64,000 nt of DNA from Pseudovibrio sp. Alg231-02 (GTDB lineage: Bacteria; Pseudomonadota; Alphaproteobacteria; Rhizobiales; Stappiaceae), in assembly GCF_900143565.1 (NCBI RefSeq), contig NZ_FREX01000001.1, forward strand, positions 1,007,068-1,071,067. The letters are read 5' to 3'. Positions 17,796 through 27,716 of the stretch are shown one piece after another. The notes below the pieces were generated by a model. It saw nothing but the letters and a program-made list of their open reading frames with translations. It was not told the DNA's origin and did not search any database. The number at the start of each line of letters is the position of its first letter. The stretch's first letter is position 1. Position numbers and translations under genes: made by a program.

Positions 17796-18563
17796 TTAGT
17801 GGCTCGGATGGAGCGCATCTGCAAGATACATGCACGTAAGAACGGTAAAGACGTAGGCCTGAAGGAATGCCACGAGGAACTCAAGAGCCGTGATGGCAAC
17901 TGTGAGTATCAGAGGCAGGATCGCAGATGCGATGCCAACTGCACCGAAGCCGGTGAGCATGACAACAAAACCTGCAAAAACCTTCAGAGTGATGTGACCA
18001 GCAAGCATGTTTGCGAACAAACGAACGGACAAGCTAACTGGACGTGAAAGGAAAGAGATAACTTCAATCGCGGAGACCAGAGGAATAACCCCAGCAGGAA
18101 CGCCACTTGGGACGAACAGCTTAAGGAAGCCTGCACCGTGCTTGAAGAAACCGTAGATCGTTACAGTGCCAATCACGAGAATTGCGAGTGCAAATGTCAC
18201 GATGATCTGACTTGTAACGGTGAAGAAGTATGGGAACATCCCGAGCATGTTTGCAACGAATACGAACATGAACAGGGAGAAGACGAGCGGGAAGAACCGC
18301 ATTCCGTCATTGCCTGCTGATCCTCGCAATGTGGCAGCAACAAACTCGTAGGACATTTCCGCCATGAGTTGAGCGCGGCTTGGGACCAGACCACGTCTGT
18401 TGGTAGACAGAACGAGGAACAAGGTCGCTACAGCGACGGTGACAACCATGAACAAGGAAGCGTTGGTAAAGGAGAAATCAACACCGCCAATCTCCACAGG
18501 AAAGATCTTGGAGATATGAAACTGGTGGATCGGATCGATCGCGTTGCCTGAATTTCCAGCCAC
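17796..18563 (-). CDS. atpB: ATP synthase F0 subunit a
   Basis: Subunit a (255 residues) forms the proton half-channels next to the c-ring. It contains several membrane helices and the essential Arg in [24 protein letters not shown]. The N-terminus ([32 protein letters not shown]) and ending ([22 protein letters not shown]) are typical. It lies 52 bp downstream of atpI and 73 bp upstream of atpE in one operon. Confidence 0.96.
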   Translation of the reverse strand: MAGNSGNAIDPIHQFHISKIFPVEIGGVDFSFTNASLFMVVTVAVATLFLVLSTNRRGLVPSRAQLMAEMSYEFVAATLRGSAGNDGMRFFPLVFSLFMFVFVANMLGMFPYFFTVTSQIIVTFALAILVIGTVTIYGFFKHGAGFLKLFVPSGVPAGVIPLVSAIEVISFLSRPVSLSVRLFANMLAGHITLKVFAGFVVMLTGFGAVGIASAILPLILTVAITALEFLVAFLQAYVFTVLTCMYLADALHPSH

Positions 18564-18615
18564 AGGTAGTACCCCTGAAGTGCCAATTTACGAGCGCAAG
18601 AGCGCGATGAATTAG

Positions 18616-18990
18616 TTAGTCCTGCTTCTTGCCGGAATTCATCCGTCTTTCAGGACCGGCGACTTTGCCCGCCTCCCGAAGGACGTTTAATATTCCCGCA
18701 ACAAAGCCAAGCATAAGGAGAATTATCATCCCCCACGGCTTGGTCCCGATCCAGCTATCCGCCATCCAGCCGAGTGCCCCCCCGACAAAGATAGCGGCAA
18801 TAAACTCGGAAGACATCTTCCAAGCCTGTGACAAGCCTGACATCGCGCTGGTCTTGTTCGGTTCCTCTTTAGCAGAGGCTTCGTCCAAGCGTGTATCCAA
18901 CGTTTTGCCGAGCTTTTCTAGCCGCTCAGACAGGTGACGATCAGTTTCTTTCATGTCTTTTTCACTCTGCTTATTCTCATCGGGAGACAT
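18616..18990 (-). CDS. atpI: AtpI-family F0 assembly protein
   Basis: A 124-residue AtpI/YtxG-type protein, first in the F0 operon, thought to help c-ring assembly or supply Mg2+. The N-terminal half is hydrophilic and charged (KQSEKDMKETDRHLSERLEKL). It is followed by two membrane helices around WKMSSEFIAAIFVGGALGWMADSWIGTKPWGMIILLMLGFVAGILNVLREA. The Gly-rich first helix and the WG pair before the second are typical. The ATG at 18990 is favoured because AGGA lies nine bases upstream; the ATG at 18996 is too close to it. Single-gene role in this organism is not shown. Confidence 0.88.
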   Translation of the reverse strand: MSPDENKQSEKDMKETDRHLSERLEKLGKTLDTRLDEASAKEEPNKTSAMSGLSQAWKMSSEFIAAIFVGGALGWMADSWIGTKPWGMIILLMLGFVAGILNVLREAGKVAGPERRMNSGKKQD

Positions 18991-19186
18991 GTTCATTCTT
19001 CCTAGATACCGGCAGATAGTTCAAAGACATGGATGCCCCTGAAAGTCGGGGGCACCATAATGCTCGTGATCTGCACTGTCAAGGTTAGAGCTACTTAAGC
19101 TAAATAACTGATATCTAAAGGGTTTCCAGAGTTTCTAACAGAGAATACGTATAAAGGATACTTTCAAGGCCGTATTGTACCCTATT

Positions 19187-22100
19187 TTAGGCCGGTTCGG
19201 TGAATCGTTCAGCCGTCTCAAGATCTACCGAAACGAGCTGTGAGACCCCTCTTTCAGCCATGGTTACACCGAACAATCTGGACATGCGCGCCATGGTAAT
19301 CGGGTTGTGTGTGATGACGGTGAAACGCGTTGCCGTGTTCTGCGCCATATCCTCCAGCAAAGCACAATAACGCTCAACATTGGCATCGTCCAACGGAGCG
19401 TCAACCTCATCCAGAACACAGATTGGGGCAGGATTTGTAAGGAAAACTGCGAATATGAGCGCCATGGCGGTGAGGGCCTGCTCACCACCTGAAAGCAGTG
19501 TCATGGTCTGGGGCTTCTTGCCCGGAGGGCGTGCAAAGATCTCCAAACCAGCATCGAGAGGGTCTTCCGCATCCACCAGTTTCAGCTCTGCCGTTCCGCC
19601 GCCGAACAAGTGTGTGAATAAACGCTTGAAGTGGTCGTTGACCTGATCAAAAGAGCTCAAGAGCCGCTCTCGCGCTTCCTTGTTCAGGTTCATGATTCCT
19701 GTGCGCAACTTCCTGATGGCCTCAATCAGGTCGTCTCTTTCGGTGATCAGCGTGTCTCGCTGCTCCGTAATTTCCTGCATTTCCTCATCGGCACGCAGGT
19801 TTACGCCTCCAAGACGTTCCCGCTCAGCCTTCAAACGATCAAGCTTGCGTTCGGCGCCTTCGGCATCCGGCAAAGGCGCATCTGGTGACAGGCCGGCCAT
19901 CTCATGCAGACGAGAGACATTGACTTCCAGCACCTCATCCACGCGGCGCTCAATTTCCAGGCGGCGCTCTTTGGCTGCTTCAAGGCGCTCTTCGGCACGG
20001 ACCTTGCGCTCGCGAGCGCCAGATAAGCCTTCCATGGCTTCACGGGCCTTCTGGTCGGCTATCAGCTGGCGCTTTTCACCTTCCGCGAGTTTGTCATCAG
20101 CTGCTTTGCGTGCACTCTCTGCAGATGTGAGGCCATTCATCAGGTCCTGACGTTTGAGCTCGATCTCCTCCGGGCTCTCCAACAGAATGAGACGTTCTTC
20201 TGCGGCATCATCGCGGCGCTGGCGCAGGACGGAGATTTGCTTGTCTGCGTTTTGCGCGCGCTGAACCCAATTCTGTCTGTCGCGTTCGATGGTTTCAAGG
20301 CGCCGCGCACGCAGCTCCCCTTCCCGCTTCAGCGCATCGGTGGCTCCTTTGGCCTCTGCCAGTTTGCTGCGGCAGGTGGAAACATCTTTGGACGCGCTTT
20401 CCAGTTCAGCTGTTACGCCTGCAATATCCGGCAGCTCTTCCAGAGCGCTCTCGGCTTCTTCGAGCGAGGCTGCAGTCTCTTCATAATCTTCATTTGCGCG
20501 GCGGAGCTGTTCTTCAAGCGTTGTTTTACGAACAGACAATTCTGTTAAGGCACGCTCAGCAGTCGCGAGCTCTTCCCGCAAGGCGACAATGCGAGATTGC
20601 TCCAGACGCAGTTTCTGACGCATATCCTGCTCAGTAACTTCGGCTTGACGTCGATGCTCGGTCGCGGTTTCCAGCGCTTCTTTCTTTTCTTCCACCAGAT
20701 CCCTCGTCTGTTCGACAAGGTCTTCCAGTTCCGCCAAGCGGTTTCTTTGTGCAAGACGTTGTGCAGCTGGTGTTGGTGCGTCTGCTGCGATGATCAAACC
20801 ATCCCAGCGCCACAGATCCCCTTGCTTGCTGACCAGTCGCTGGCCAACTTTCAGCTCTTTGCGCAAAGCTGAGCCGTGTTCAGCCTCAATCAGCCCAACC
20901 TGAGCAAGACGGCGTGCCAGCTCATTGGGCGCCTGCACATATTCGGAAAGTGGTGCTGCACCTGCTGGAAGGGCAGGATCACTGCCCGCCCCCGCATTCA
21001 GGCTCCAATGAACGGGAGCATCTTCTTCCATTGCAGCATCAAGGTCTTCGCCCAAGGCGGCACCCAGCGCTGTTTCCAATCCCGGGTTTACGCTCATGCG
21101 GTCTACAGCGGGTGTCCAGTCTCCGCTTTGGCCAGCAGAGAGGACGGCCTGCAGTGTCTTGGCTTCTGTCTCATATCTGGAAAGAGCTGAATGTGCTTCA
21201 TTCAATGGAGTGCGGCAGTTGTTTTCCGTTTCGCGCGCCGTTGCCAGTGTCTCTTCAGCTTCGACTGCGGTTTCTTCTGCTTCTGCCAGTTCTTCCAGAG
21301 CCATTTCCAGCTCTTCGCGCTTATCGCTTGGGCCACTGGCCGCTTTAATATCTGCCTCAACAGCTTCAAGCTGGCCTTTGAAGCGGTCTGCCTCTTCTTT
21401 AAAGCGGGCGCTCTTCTGGCGAATGCCTGAGATCTGATTGTCGAGCTGGGTGTGCTTGGCGAGAAGGCTGGCGTGATCCTGTGTGATCCGCGAGTGTTTC
21501 ATCTCGCTGGCATCGAGATTGTCTTCTGCGATCAACACCAGTTCTTCGGCTTCAGCCGCCCGCTCGTCCAAAGTCTCGGCAGCTTCGAGGAGTTCTTGTT
21601 TTTCCTCTTCCAGCTCTTCCAGATGACTGGTGTTTTCGCTGGCAAGCTGGGCTTCACGGTCGATGTCCTGCTCCATCTGAGCAAGACGCGCCTGAAGGTC
21701 CAACAGCTTTTCCTTAATCCGGCGGTCTTCTGACTCAAGATCGTTTTTCGCGATAATCAGATGCTGGAGCGCGGCAGCGGCGCCGCCTGCGGCTTCTCTG
21801 AGCTTTGGAATTTCATGGGCGGCAAGTGCTTGCTCTTTCGCTGTAGACGCCTGCAGGCCTGCGATGTCCCGCATTCCGATCTCAGCATCCGCATATTGCT
21901 TGCGGGCTGCGTCCAGCGCGGCTGTTGTTTCCTGCCAGCGCAGATACAGGATCGTTGCTTCGGCTTTGCGAATTTCTGAAGAGAGGTTGCGGTAGCGGGT
22001 GGCTTGTCTTGCCTGCCGCTTCAGGCCGTCGAGTTGCCCCTCAATCTGAACAACCACATCTTCCAATCGCTCCAGATTGGTTTCAGCAGCCCGCAGGCGG

Positions 22101-22645
22101 ATTTCTGCTTCTTTCCGGCGGCTGTGTAGACCGGAGATACCTGCGGCTTCTTCCAGAATCTTTCTACGCGAGGTTGGTTTGGACGAAATCAGCTCGCCGA
22201 TTTGCCCCTGTCGCACCATTGCCGGTGAGCGCGCACCAGTGGAGGCGTCGGCAAACAGCAACTGTACGTCTCTTGCACGAGCGTCTTTGCCGTTGATCTT
22301 ATAGACAGAGCCAGCTTCACGCTCGATACGGCGGGTGACTTCCAGCGTGTCACTGTCGTTATATCCAGTGGGTGCTGTTCGATCTTGGTTGTCGAGAAAG
22401 AGCGTCACTTCGGCTGTGTTACGCGCCGGGCGGTTGAGGCTGCCCGAGAAAATTACATCATCCATTCCGGAGGCGCGCATGTTCTTATAGGAGCTCTCTC
22501 CCATAACCCAGCGCAGCGCTTCTACAAGATTGGACTTTCCGCAGCCATTGGGCCCGACAACGCCTGTCAGGCCGTCTTCAATGACAAACTCCATAGGTTC
22601 AACAAAAGATTTGAACCCAAGGACACGGAGGCGCTGAAACTTCAT
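19187..22645 (-). CDS. smc: Chromosome segregation protein SMC
   Basis: A 1152-residue SMC ATPase that organises and segregates the chromosome as a homodimer with ScpA and ScpB. The N-terminus has the Walker A motif GPNGCGKSNLVEALRWVMG. Two long heptad-rich coiled coils flank a hinge around residues 500-620 (GAALGEDLDAAMEED to VSKQGDLWRWDGLIIAA). The C-terminal head has the ABC signature LLSGGEQALTAMALIFA and Walker B/D-loop VLDEVDAPLDDANVERY. The length fits alphaproteobacterial SMC. It lies 93 bp downstream of dsbA in the same direction; dsbA-smc adjacency is common in this class. Confidence 0.97.
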   Translation of the reverse strand: MKFQRLRVLGFKSFVEPMEFVIEDGLTGVVGPNGCGKSNLVEALRWVMGESSYKNMRASGMDDVIFSGSLNRPARNTAEVTLFLDNQDRTAPTGYNDSDTLEVTRRIEREAGSVYKINGKDARARDVQLLFADASTGARSPAMVRQGQIGELISSKPTSRRKILEEAAGISGLHSRRKEAEIRLRAAETNLERLEDVVVQIEGQLDGLKRQARQATRYRNLSSEIRKAEATILYLRWQETTAALDAARKQYADAEIGMRDIAGLQASTAKEQALAAHEIPKLREAAGGAAAALQHLIIAKNDLESEDRRIKEKLLDLQARLAQMEQDIDREAQLASENTSHLEELEEEKQELLEAAETLDERAAEAEELVLIAEDNLDASEMKHSRITQDHASLLAKHTQLDNQISGIRQKSARFKEEADRFKGQLEAVEADIKAASGPSDKREELEMALEELAEAEETAVEAEETLATARETENNCRTPLNEAHSALSRYETEAKTLQAVLSAGQSGDWTPAVDRMSVNPGLETALGAALGEDLDAAMEEDAPVHWSLNAGAGSDPALPAGAAPLSEYVQAPNELARRLAQVGLIEAEHGSALRKELKVGQRLVSKQGDLWRWDGLIIAADAPTPAAQRLAQRNRLAELEDLVEQTRDLVEEKKEALETATEHRRQAEVTEQDMRQKLRLEQSRIVALREELATAERALTELSVRKTTLEEQLRRANEDYEETAASLEEAESALEELPDIAGVTAELESASKDVSTCRSKLAEAKGATDALKREGELRARRLETIERDRQNWVQRAQNADKQISVLRQRRDDAAEERLILLESPEEIELKRQDLMNGLTSAESARKAADDKLAEGEKRQLIADQKAREAMEGLSGARERKVRAEERLEAAKERRLEIERRVDEVLEVNVSRLHEMAGLSPDAPLPDAEGAERKLDRLKAERERLGGVNLRADEEMQEITEQRDTLITERDDLIEAIRKLRTGIMNLNKEARERLLSSFDQVNDHFKRLFTHLFGGGTAELKLVDAEDPLDAGLEIFARPPGKKPQTMTLLSGGEQALTAMALIFAVFLTNPAPICVLDEVDAPLDDANVERYCALLEDMAQNTATRFTVITHNPITMARMSRLFGVTMAERGVSQLVSVDLETAERFTEPA

Positions 22646-22738
22646 GGAGCGCCCCCTACTCTTACAACAGGGTGTAAGCGATCATACGCGCATAGATCTG
22701 CGAGCAGGAGATTCAGCCCTGAGGGCTGCCCGCTTGTC

Positions 22739-23380
22739 TTACAGATTCTTATCCACGTACTTGCTGAACTCCTCAAGAGAGAGCGCTCCGCTTACTTTTT
22801 CACCGTTGATAAAGAAGGTCGGTGTTGAATCTACACCCAGCGTGTCTGAGCCGTAGTCACGAACTTCGGTTACTCCGTCTAGTATTTCCTGATTCGTCAA
22901 GCAAGCCTTTACAGCTTCTTCAGTGAAACCGAGCTGCTTGCCCATATTCAACAGGGCGCTGTATGGATCATTGGTGAATGCCCAGCTGCGCTGCTGTTCG
23001 AACATCAGAGACATAATGTCGAAGTATTTGTCTTCCGGTGCACAGCGCGCAAGCATAAAGCCAGCTGCGGCGACTGTATCCAGCGGGAATTCACGGAAGA
23101 TGAAACGCACTTTGCCGGTGTCGATGTATTTCTTCTTCAGCTCTTTATATGTGGTGTTGTGGAAGTTGGCGCAGTGACCACATGTCAAAGAGGCATATTC
23201 AATGACAGTGACGGGAGCGTCTGCCTGGCCGATAACCTTATCACCCAACGGGCCAACCTTATTCAGGTCTGCCTCGGAATAGGTCTGTGCAGAGGCAACA
23301 GTTGGCATAGCGGCAAAGGCAAGAGAAGCGGCTGTAAGAGCACTGGTGCGCTCAAGAAACTTACGGCGAGAGAGTGTCAC
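22739..23380 (-). CDS. Periplasmic DsbA-family thiol oxidoreductase with Tat-like signal
   Basis: A 213-residue thioredoxin-fold protein of the DsbA/DsbG type, with the active site CGHC in YASLTCGHCANFH. A twin-Arg leader (LSRRKFLERTSALTAASLAFAAMPTVASAQ) suggests Tat export. The cis-Pro segment is GVDSTPTFFINGEKVSG. The start is GTG at 23380. The gene precedes smc. Likely an oxidant of periplasmic thiols or a disulfide isomerase, but the exact partner is unknown. Confidence 0.9.
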   Translation of the reverse strand: MTLSRRKFLERTSALTAASLAFAAMPTVASAQTYSEADLNKVGPLGDKVIGQADAPVTVIEYASLTCGHCANFHNTTYKELKKKYIDTGKVRFIFREFPLDTVAAAGFMLARCAPEDKYFDIMSLMFEQQRSWAFTNDPYSALLNMGKQLGFTEEAVKACLTNQEILDGVTEVRDYGSDTLGVDSTPTFFINGEKVSGALSLEEFSKYVDKNL

Positions 23381-23889
23381 GTTTTTCTATCCCAAGTTAA
23401 AATGTGTTGCCCTGTTGGCTGACCCGGCGCGTTTATCGCCATAAAGACAGCCAGCATCTGGTCTGGAGTATAACCACTCCAACCCAAGAGCCATTGATCA
23501 CAAACTGGTGAACATCCGCAGAATACAGCCATGCCCACAGCTCGCTTTCCAGCAACAATTGGTTTTCAGGAAACTATGGCAAATACTTGTCGGATGCTAC
23601 CGAATATCCTGAGTAGTCATATTAAATTTTGGTAAGGCAGCCGGATTGACGCATACGTTAGGCGAGAAAACGATTTTCTTCGTTTAAAACAAAGGGGTTC
23701 TGCCATTTCGCGGTAAACGGGCAGAGAGCGTTCCAAGATATTCACTATGATTAAATTTGCACTGCTAATACATACCCACAGAATTTATGCATGGAAAACA
23801 ACAATAATTTCTCGTGTTGTTTTGTTTTTGCCTCATTAATGAGTTATTAAATATTTATAGAACTCTCTAACAAGATATACGGATACATT
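23381..23889. other. 509-bp intergenic region between dsbA and a lipoprotein gene
   Basis: No gene is recognised. It must hold the dsbA-smc promoter and that of the divergent lipoprotein gene. It is AT-rich toward the right and contains the perfect palindrome CTCATTAATGAG at 23832-23843, 46 bp before the lipoprotein start, and a small AAAACGA/TCGTTTT stem near 23667. Either could be an operator. Confidence 0.5.
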
Positions 23890-24381
23890 ATGAAGCGCTT
23901 GACTACCTTAATGCTTCTCATCACACCACTGATTGCCTGCCAAGCCTCTGTATCTGAAGATTTCGTCGAAGCTATACCTACAACTACTCAAGAAACGACG
24001 ATTGAAACGACTGCTATACCTGCAACATCCAATACAATTTATACAGGCACGGCAGATTTGGGCGCACTTACCTCTACGAACTGGGTCGTCAGCGAGGGCA
24101 GCGGAAACAGCTCAGCTCCTTGTCGGGTTCAGTTTAGCAAGACCCCGTCAGGCGCCGCTGTTGTGACACCAGCGGTGACCAGCAGTTTTCCAAACGGACA
24201 TGCAGCAACAAGCGGCTGCACCAATGAAGAGCTGAGCAGCGTGACGGCGTGGGCGGTGAATGGTGATACCATTGAGCTGCGGAATGCGCAGGAAACAACG
24301 ACAGCCTATCTTTTGATGGAGCGCCCTGACCTTTTGCTAGGATATACCGCAAAGGGGCATGATCTGGTGGTCAGCCAGTAA
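23890..24381 (+). CDS. Lipoprotein with AprI/Inh (Omp19-like) protease inhibitor-type domain
   Basis: A 163-residue predicted lipoprotein. The signal ends in LLITPLIAC with Cys17 as the lipidation site. A Thr-rich linker follows (TTTQETTIETTAIPATS). From about residue 57 the segment LTSTNWVVSEGSGNSSAPCRVQF, then SGCTNEELSSVTAWAVNGDTIELRN and AYLLMERPDLLLGY, resembles the AprI/Inh beta-barrel inhibitor fold: a Trp, two Cys and a W-xx-G-xx-L pattern. Related lipoproteins include Brucella Omp19. It is divergent from dsbA and convergent with dciA. In relatives the dsbA and dciA genes are usually close, so this may be an insertion. The domain call is tentative. Confidence 0.6.
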   Translation: MKRLTTLMLLITPLIACQASVSEDFVEAIPTTTQETTIETTAIPATSNTIYTGTADLGALTSTNWVVSEGSGNSSAPCRVQFSKTPSGAAVVTPAVTSSFPNGHAATSGCTNEELSSVTAWAVNGDTIELRNAQETTTAYLLMERPDLLLGYTAKGHDLVVSQ

Positions 24382-24416
24382 TCACTCATTCAGAACTGCA
24401 GGTCTTTAAGGATGGA

Positions 24417-24953
24417 TCAGGAGTTGCTTGCAGGTGTGCGGGCAATGAGGTTCTTGCCGAGCTTTTCCAGCGCATTCTTCAGCCGCTCATCAGAGACTGA
24501 CGCAACCTTTTGCTCAATGCGGCGGTTTTCAATTTCTGACAGCTCACGAAGCGGTTTTGGTGTGATCTTTTTGGTTCTGAGCGCCGGACGCTGCACAACC
24601 TTGATGCGGCCAACCGCATTCCAGCCTAAAAAGGCGTTTATCCGATCTCGCAGTTGTGGAGCTTCATGCGTGAAGAACAAAGCAGTGGAGCCATCCGCAT
24701 GAACAAGAAGTGTTGCAGGTTCTGCAACCGGCTCTCCCTCAGAGCTTTTGGCTCTTGGCCAAACAAGCCTACCGGGCTGTACTTTTCCGTGATACTTCTT
24801 CCCGACAAGTTCTGGCCAGGCGGTGAGAAGGTCGGCACTGGCAAATCCGCGCTTGCGCGCGACAGGGTGCATGGTCTTACCAATCAGCTCGTTTAGCTGA
24901 TGGCTTGATCTCCTGGAAACCCGATTTTGCGCAGTTGCTTTCATCGTCTTCAT
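24417..24953 (-). CDS. dciA: DciA-type DUF721 protein (replicative helicase loader)
   Basis: A 178-residue DUF721 protein. DciA proteins interact with DnaB and help load it at the origin in bacteria lacking DnaC/DnaI. The N-terminal DUF721 domain is visible in RRSSHQLNELIGKTMHPVARKRGFASADLLTAWPELVGKKYHGKVQPGRLVWP and LLVHADGSTALFFTHEAPQLRDRINAFLGWNAVGRIKVVQ. The C-terminus is basic and extended. Start ATG 24953 or GTG 24956; no strong Shine-Dalgarno. It is divergent from mutY, a conserved alphaproteobacterial arrangement. Confidence 0.85.
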   Translation of the reverse strand: MKTMKATAQNRVSRRSSHQLNELIGKTMHPVARKRGFASADLLTAWPELVGKKYHGKVQPGRLVWPRAKSSEGEPVAEPATLLVHADGSTALFFTHEAPQLRDRINAFLGWNAVGRIKVVQRPALRTKKITPKPLRELSEIENRRIEQKVASVSDERLKNALEKLGKNLIARTPASNS

Positions 24954-25090
24954 CACGCCATTAGATTAAGGCACATATATGACCATTGCTTTATATTAGT
25001 CTTAATTCAGTCCCGTTTTCCGCGGTACCATGAATTACCAAGGGAACCCCAATTATTTAGGGATCAAAACCAAGGTTAACCCACAAAACC

Positions 25091-26143
25091 ATGCAAGATA
25101 ATCTAGTTGTTCTTTACTGGTATGACAGAAATTCTCGCCAACTGCCATGGCGAACAGCTCCTGCTGATATACTTTCCGGTGTAAAACCAGACCCTTACCA
25201 TGTCTGGCTCTCAGAAATCATGCTTCAGCAGACTACTGTTGCGGCAGTGAAAAACTACTTCAATCTCTTCATAAAGACATGGCCAACACTTGCTGATATG
25301 GCCAATGCGGAGGAAGAAGACATCCTAAAAGCGTGGGCTGGGCTTGGTTATTATTCCCGTGCAAGAAATCTGTATAAGTGTGCAAAATTTGTCCAATTGC
25401 ATCACAATGGGCGTTTTCCTGAGGAAGAAGAGCGGCTTTTAAAGCTCCCCGGCATCGGTCCTTACACGGCAGCTGCAATCTCCACGATAGCCTTTGGGCG
25501 CCATGCTGCTGTGGTTGATGGCAATGTGGAGAGGGTTCTATCCCGCCGCCATGCATTGCTGACCGAGCTCCCTGCTCTCAAAGCTGAAGTGAAGCCGTTG
25601 ATGGCTGAAGTGACTCCACATGACCGGCCCGGCGACTTTGCGCAGGCCATCATGGACCTTGGCGCCACGATCTGCACGCCGAAGTCTCCGGCCTGTGGCA
25701 TCTGCCCGTGGATGGATGTTTGTGAGGGTCGCAAGCAAGGCATTGCGGACACGCTGCCACGCAAAGCCCCTAAGAAGGTGAAACCGACACGACGTGGCAT
25801 GGCCTTTCTGCTCAGCGATGCACGTGGCCGCGTTCTTCTGCGCAAACGCGAAGATAAAGGACTGCTTGCAGGCATGAGTGAGCCCATCACCACCCACTGG
25901 GCGGATGATGCAGCGATGGAAGACCTCTCACATGCTCCGATCACTGCGGATTGGGTGCGTACGCCGAAGGATGTGAAGCACACCTTCACGCACTTCCATC
26001 TAGAAATGAGCGTCTGGCAGGCACAGGCGCCCGCTCATTACGATGAACCTGATGGATATTGGTGGTCAGCACCAGATGAGCTTGAGGGGGAGGCCCTGCC
26101 AACGGTGATGATGAAAGCGCTGAAGGCCGGCGGTGTGATTTAA
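25091..26143 (+). CDS. mutY: A/G-specific adenine glycosylase
   Basis: MutY (350 residues) removes adenine mispaired with 8-oxoguanine in base excision repair. Residues include WLSEIMLQQTTVAAV with the catalytic Glu, the helix-hairpin-helix LPGIGPYTAAAISTIAFG, the catalytic Asp region AAVVDGNVERVLSR, and the four-Cys iron-sulfur motif in CTPKSPACGICPWMDVC. The C-terminal third is the NUDIX-like domain that recognises 8-oxoG (MAFLLSDARGRVLLRKREDKGLLAGM). Length is normal. Divergent from dciA; followed by an intrinsic terminator. Confidence 0.97.
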   Translation: MQDNLVVLYWYDRNSRQLPWRTAPADILSGVKPDPYHVWLSEIMLQQTTVAAVKNYFNLFIKTWPTLADMANAEEEDILKAWAGLGYYSRARNLYKCAKFVQLHHNGRFPEEEERLLKLPGIGPYTAAAISTIAFGRHAAVVDGNVERVLSRRHALLTELPALKAEVKPLMAEVTPHDRPGDFAQAIMDLGATICTPKSPACGICPWMDVCEGRKQGIADTLPRKAPKKVKPTRRGMAFLLSDARGRVLLRKREDKGLLAGMSEPITTHWADDAAMEDLSHAPITADWVRTPKDVKHTFTHFHLEMSVWQAQAPAHYDEPDGYWWSAPDELEGEALPTVMMKALKAGGVI

Positions 26144-26155
26144 GTGCGCAGCAAA

Positions 26156-26182
26156 AAGCCGAGTCTGGAGCCCGGCTTTTCT
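26156..26182 (+). terminator. Terminator after mutY
   Basis: AAGCCGAG and CCCGGCTT pair with one mismatch and are followed by TTCTTG. It lies between the convergent ends of mutY and amn; an A-run on the left could also serve the minus strand. Confidence 0.65.
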
Positions 26183-26207
26183 TGTTTCTACAAATGCTGA
26201 TTGGTGC

Positions 26208-27716
26208 TTATTGGAATGCGGTTTCCATGAAGCTGCGGAGTTTGCGAGAGTGGAGCCGTTCCAACGGCATTTCCCTAAGGACCTCCATGGTCTTCACACC
26301 AATTTCCAGATGCTGGTTCACTTGCGTCCGGTAGAAGTCTGTCGCCATGCCGGGCAGCTTCAACTCCCCATGCAGCGGCTTGTCTGATACGCAGAGCAAG
26401 GTTCCATAGGGAACGCGGAAGCGGAAGCCGTTGGCAGCAATGGTTGCGGATTCCATATCCAGCGCGATCGCACGGGACTGGGAGAAACGCTGCACTGGCT
26501 CGCGGTGGTCGCGCAGTTCCCAGTTGCGGTTATCGATGGAGGCTACGGTTCCTGTGCGCATTACACGCTTCAGGTCATAGCCGCTGTAACCGGTGGTCTT
26601 TTCAACGGCATCTTCCAGCGCGACCTGTACTTCTGCCAGAGGCGGGATGGGAACCCATGTTGGCAGGTCGGCATCCAGCACCTTGTCTTCACGCACATAA
26701 CCATGAGCCAGTACGTAATCACCGAGCTGCTGGCTGCTTCTGAGCCCAGCGCAGTGGCCGAGCATCAACCAGGCATGTGGACGAAGCACTGCAATGTGGT
26801 CGGTGATGGTTTTTGCATTGGACGGGCCAACACCGATGTTCACCATGGTGATGCCGGAGTTGTCCTCCCGCAGCAGGTGATAGGCTGGCATTTGTGGCAG
26901 GCGCGGCGGGGCCACACCTTCGCGCGGTTCTTTATCACCTGCATAGGTGATGAGATTGCCCGGCTCGACAAAGGCCACATAACCGCTCTCCGGATCATTG
27001 ATCAGCTCTTTTGCCATCTGCGCAAAGCCATCAATATAGAACTGATAGTTTGTGAAGAGCACGAAGTTTTGGAAATAGCGCGGCGCGGTTGCAGTGTAGT
27101 GCTGCAAGCGATGCAGGGAATAATCCACGCGCGGAGCCGTAAACGGCGCCAGCGGCTCAAAGCCATCTTTTGAACGGTAGGTGCCATTGGAGATGGCATC
27201 ATCCATGACGGCAAGATCCGGCACATCAAACACATCACGCAGCGGGCGCTCTTCGCTGGATGGCAAAGCGCCTTCCACGTGTGCGCCATCATAAAATGCA
27301 AAATGCAACGGGATCGGCTGATCACTTTCAGCGATCACCACTTCAAGGCCGTGGTTTTTGATCAGGAGATCAATCTGATGTTCCAGGTAGTTCTTAAAAA
27401 GATCTGGCCGGGTGACTGTGGTCTTATATTTGCCAGGCCTTGCCACAAAGCCATAGGACAGGCGCGTATCAACGCGGATGTGGCTGGAAACTTCAAATCG
27501 CAGTTCCGGGTAAAATGCTCTGACCCGGGTTTCCGACATGCTGCCCTGTGCAGCCTCTTTAAAATTCTCACGTAGAAAGTCAGTCGCCCGATCAAACAGA
27601 TAGATCAGGTGCGCAACAGCTTCACTGGCATCTTTAAAGGATTGTGGGGGAATTGTCTCAGGCGTACGGATGGAACGGCTTTCCATCACAACGTCGCTAT
27701 CGGATATAGTCGACAC
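26208..27716 (-). CDS. amn: AMP nucleosidase
   Basis: AMP nucleosidase (502 residues) splits AMP into adenine and ribose 5-phosphate, taking part in purine salvage and adenylate control. The N-terminal specific domain is followed by a nucleoside phosphorylase-like domain; visible pieces include HHYTATAPRYFQ-like LQHYTATAPRYFQNFVLFTNYQFY, MVNIGVGPSNAKTITDHIAVLRPHAWLMLGHCAGLR and ALDMESATIAANGFRFRVPYGTLLCVSDKPLHGELK. The GTG at 27716 is chosen because AGAGGAG lies nine bases before it; an upstream in-frame Met at 27791 has no such site. Length is close to the E. coli enzyme (484). Confidence 0.93.
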   Translation of the reverse strand: MSTISDSDVVMESRSIRTPETIPPQSFKDASEAVAHLIYLFDRATDFLRENFKEAAQGSMSETRVRAFYPELRFEVSSHIRVDTRLSYGFVARPGKYKTTVTRPDLFKNYLEHQIDLLIKNHGLEVVIAESDQPIPLHFAFYDGAHVEGALPSSEERPLRDVFDVPDLAVMDDAISNGTYRSKDGFEPLAPFTAPRVDYSLHRLQHYTATAPRYFQNFVLFTNYQFYIDGFAQMAKELINDPESGYVAFVEPGNLITYAGDKEPREGVAPPRLPQMPAYHLLREDNSGITMVNIGVGPSNAKTITDHIAVLRPHAWLMLGHCAGLRSSQQLGDYVLAHGYVREDKVLDADLPTWVPIPPLAEVQVALEDAVEKTTGYSGYDLKRVMRTGTVASIDNRNWELRDHREPVQRFSQSRAIALDMESATIAANGFRFRVPYGTLLCVSDKPLHGELKLPGMATDFYRTQVNQHLEIGVKTMEVLREMPLERLHSRKLRSFMETAFQ

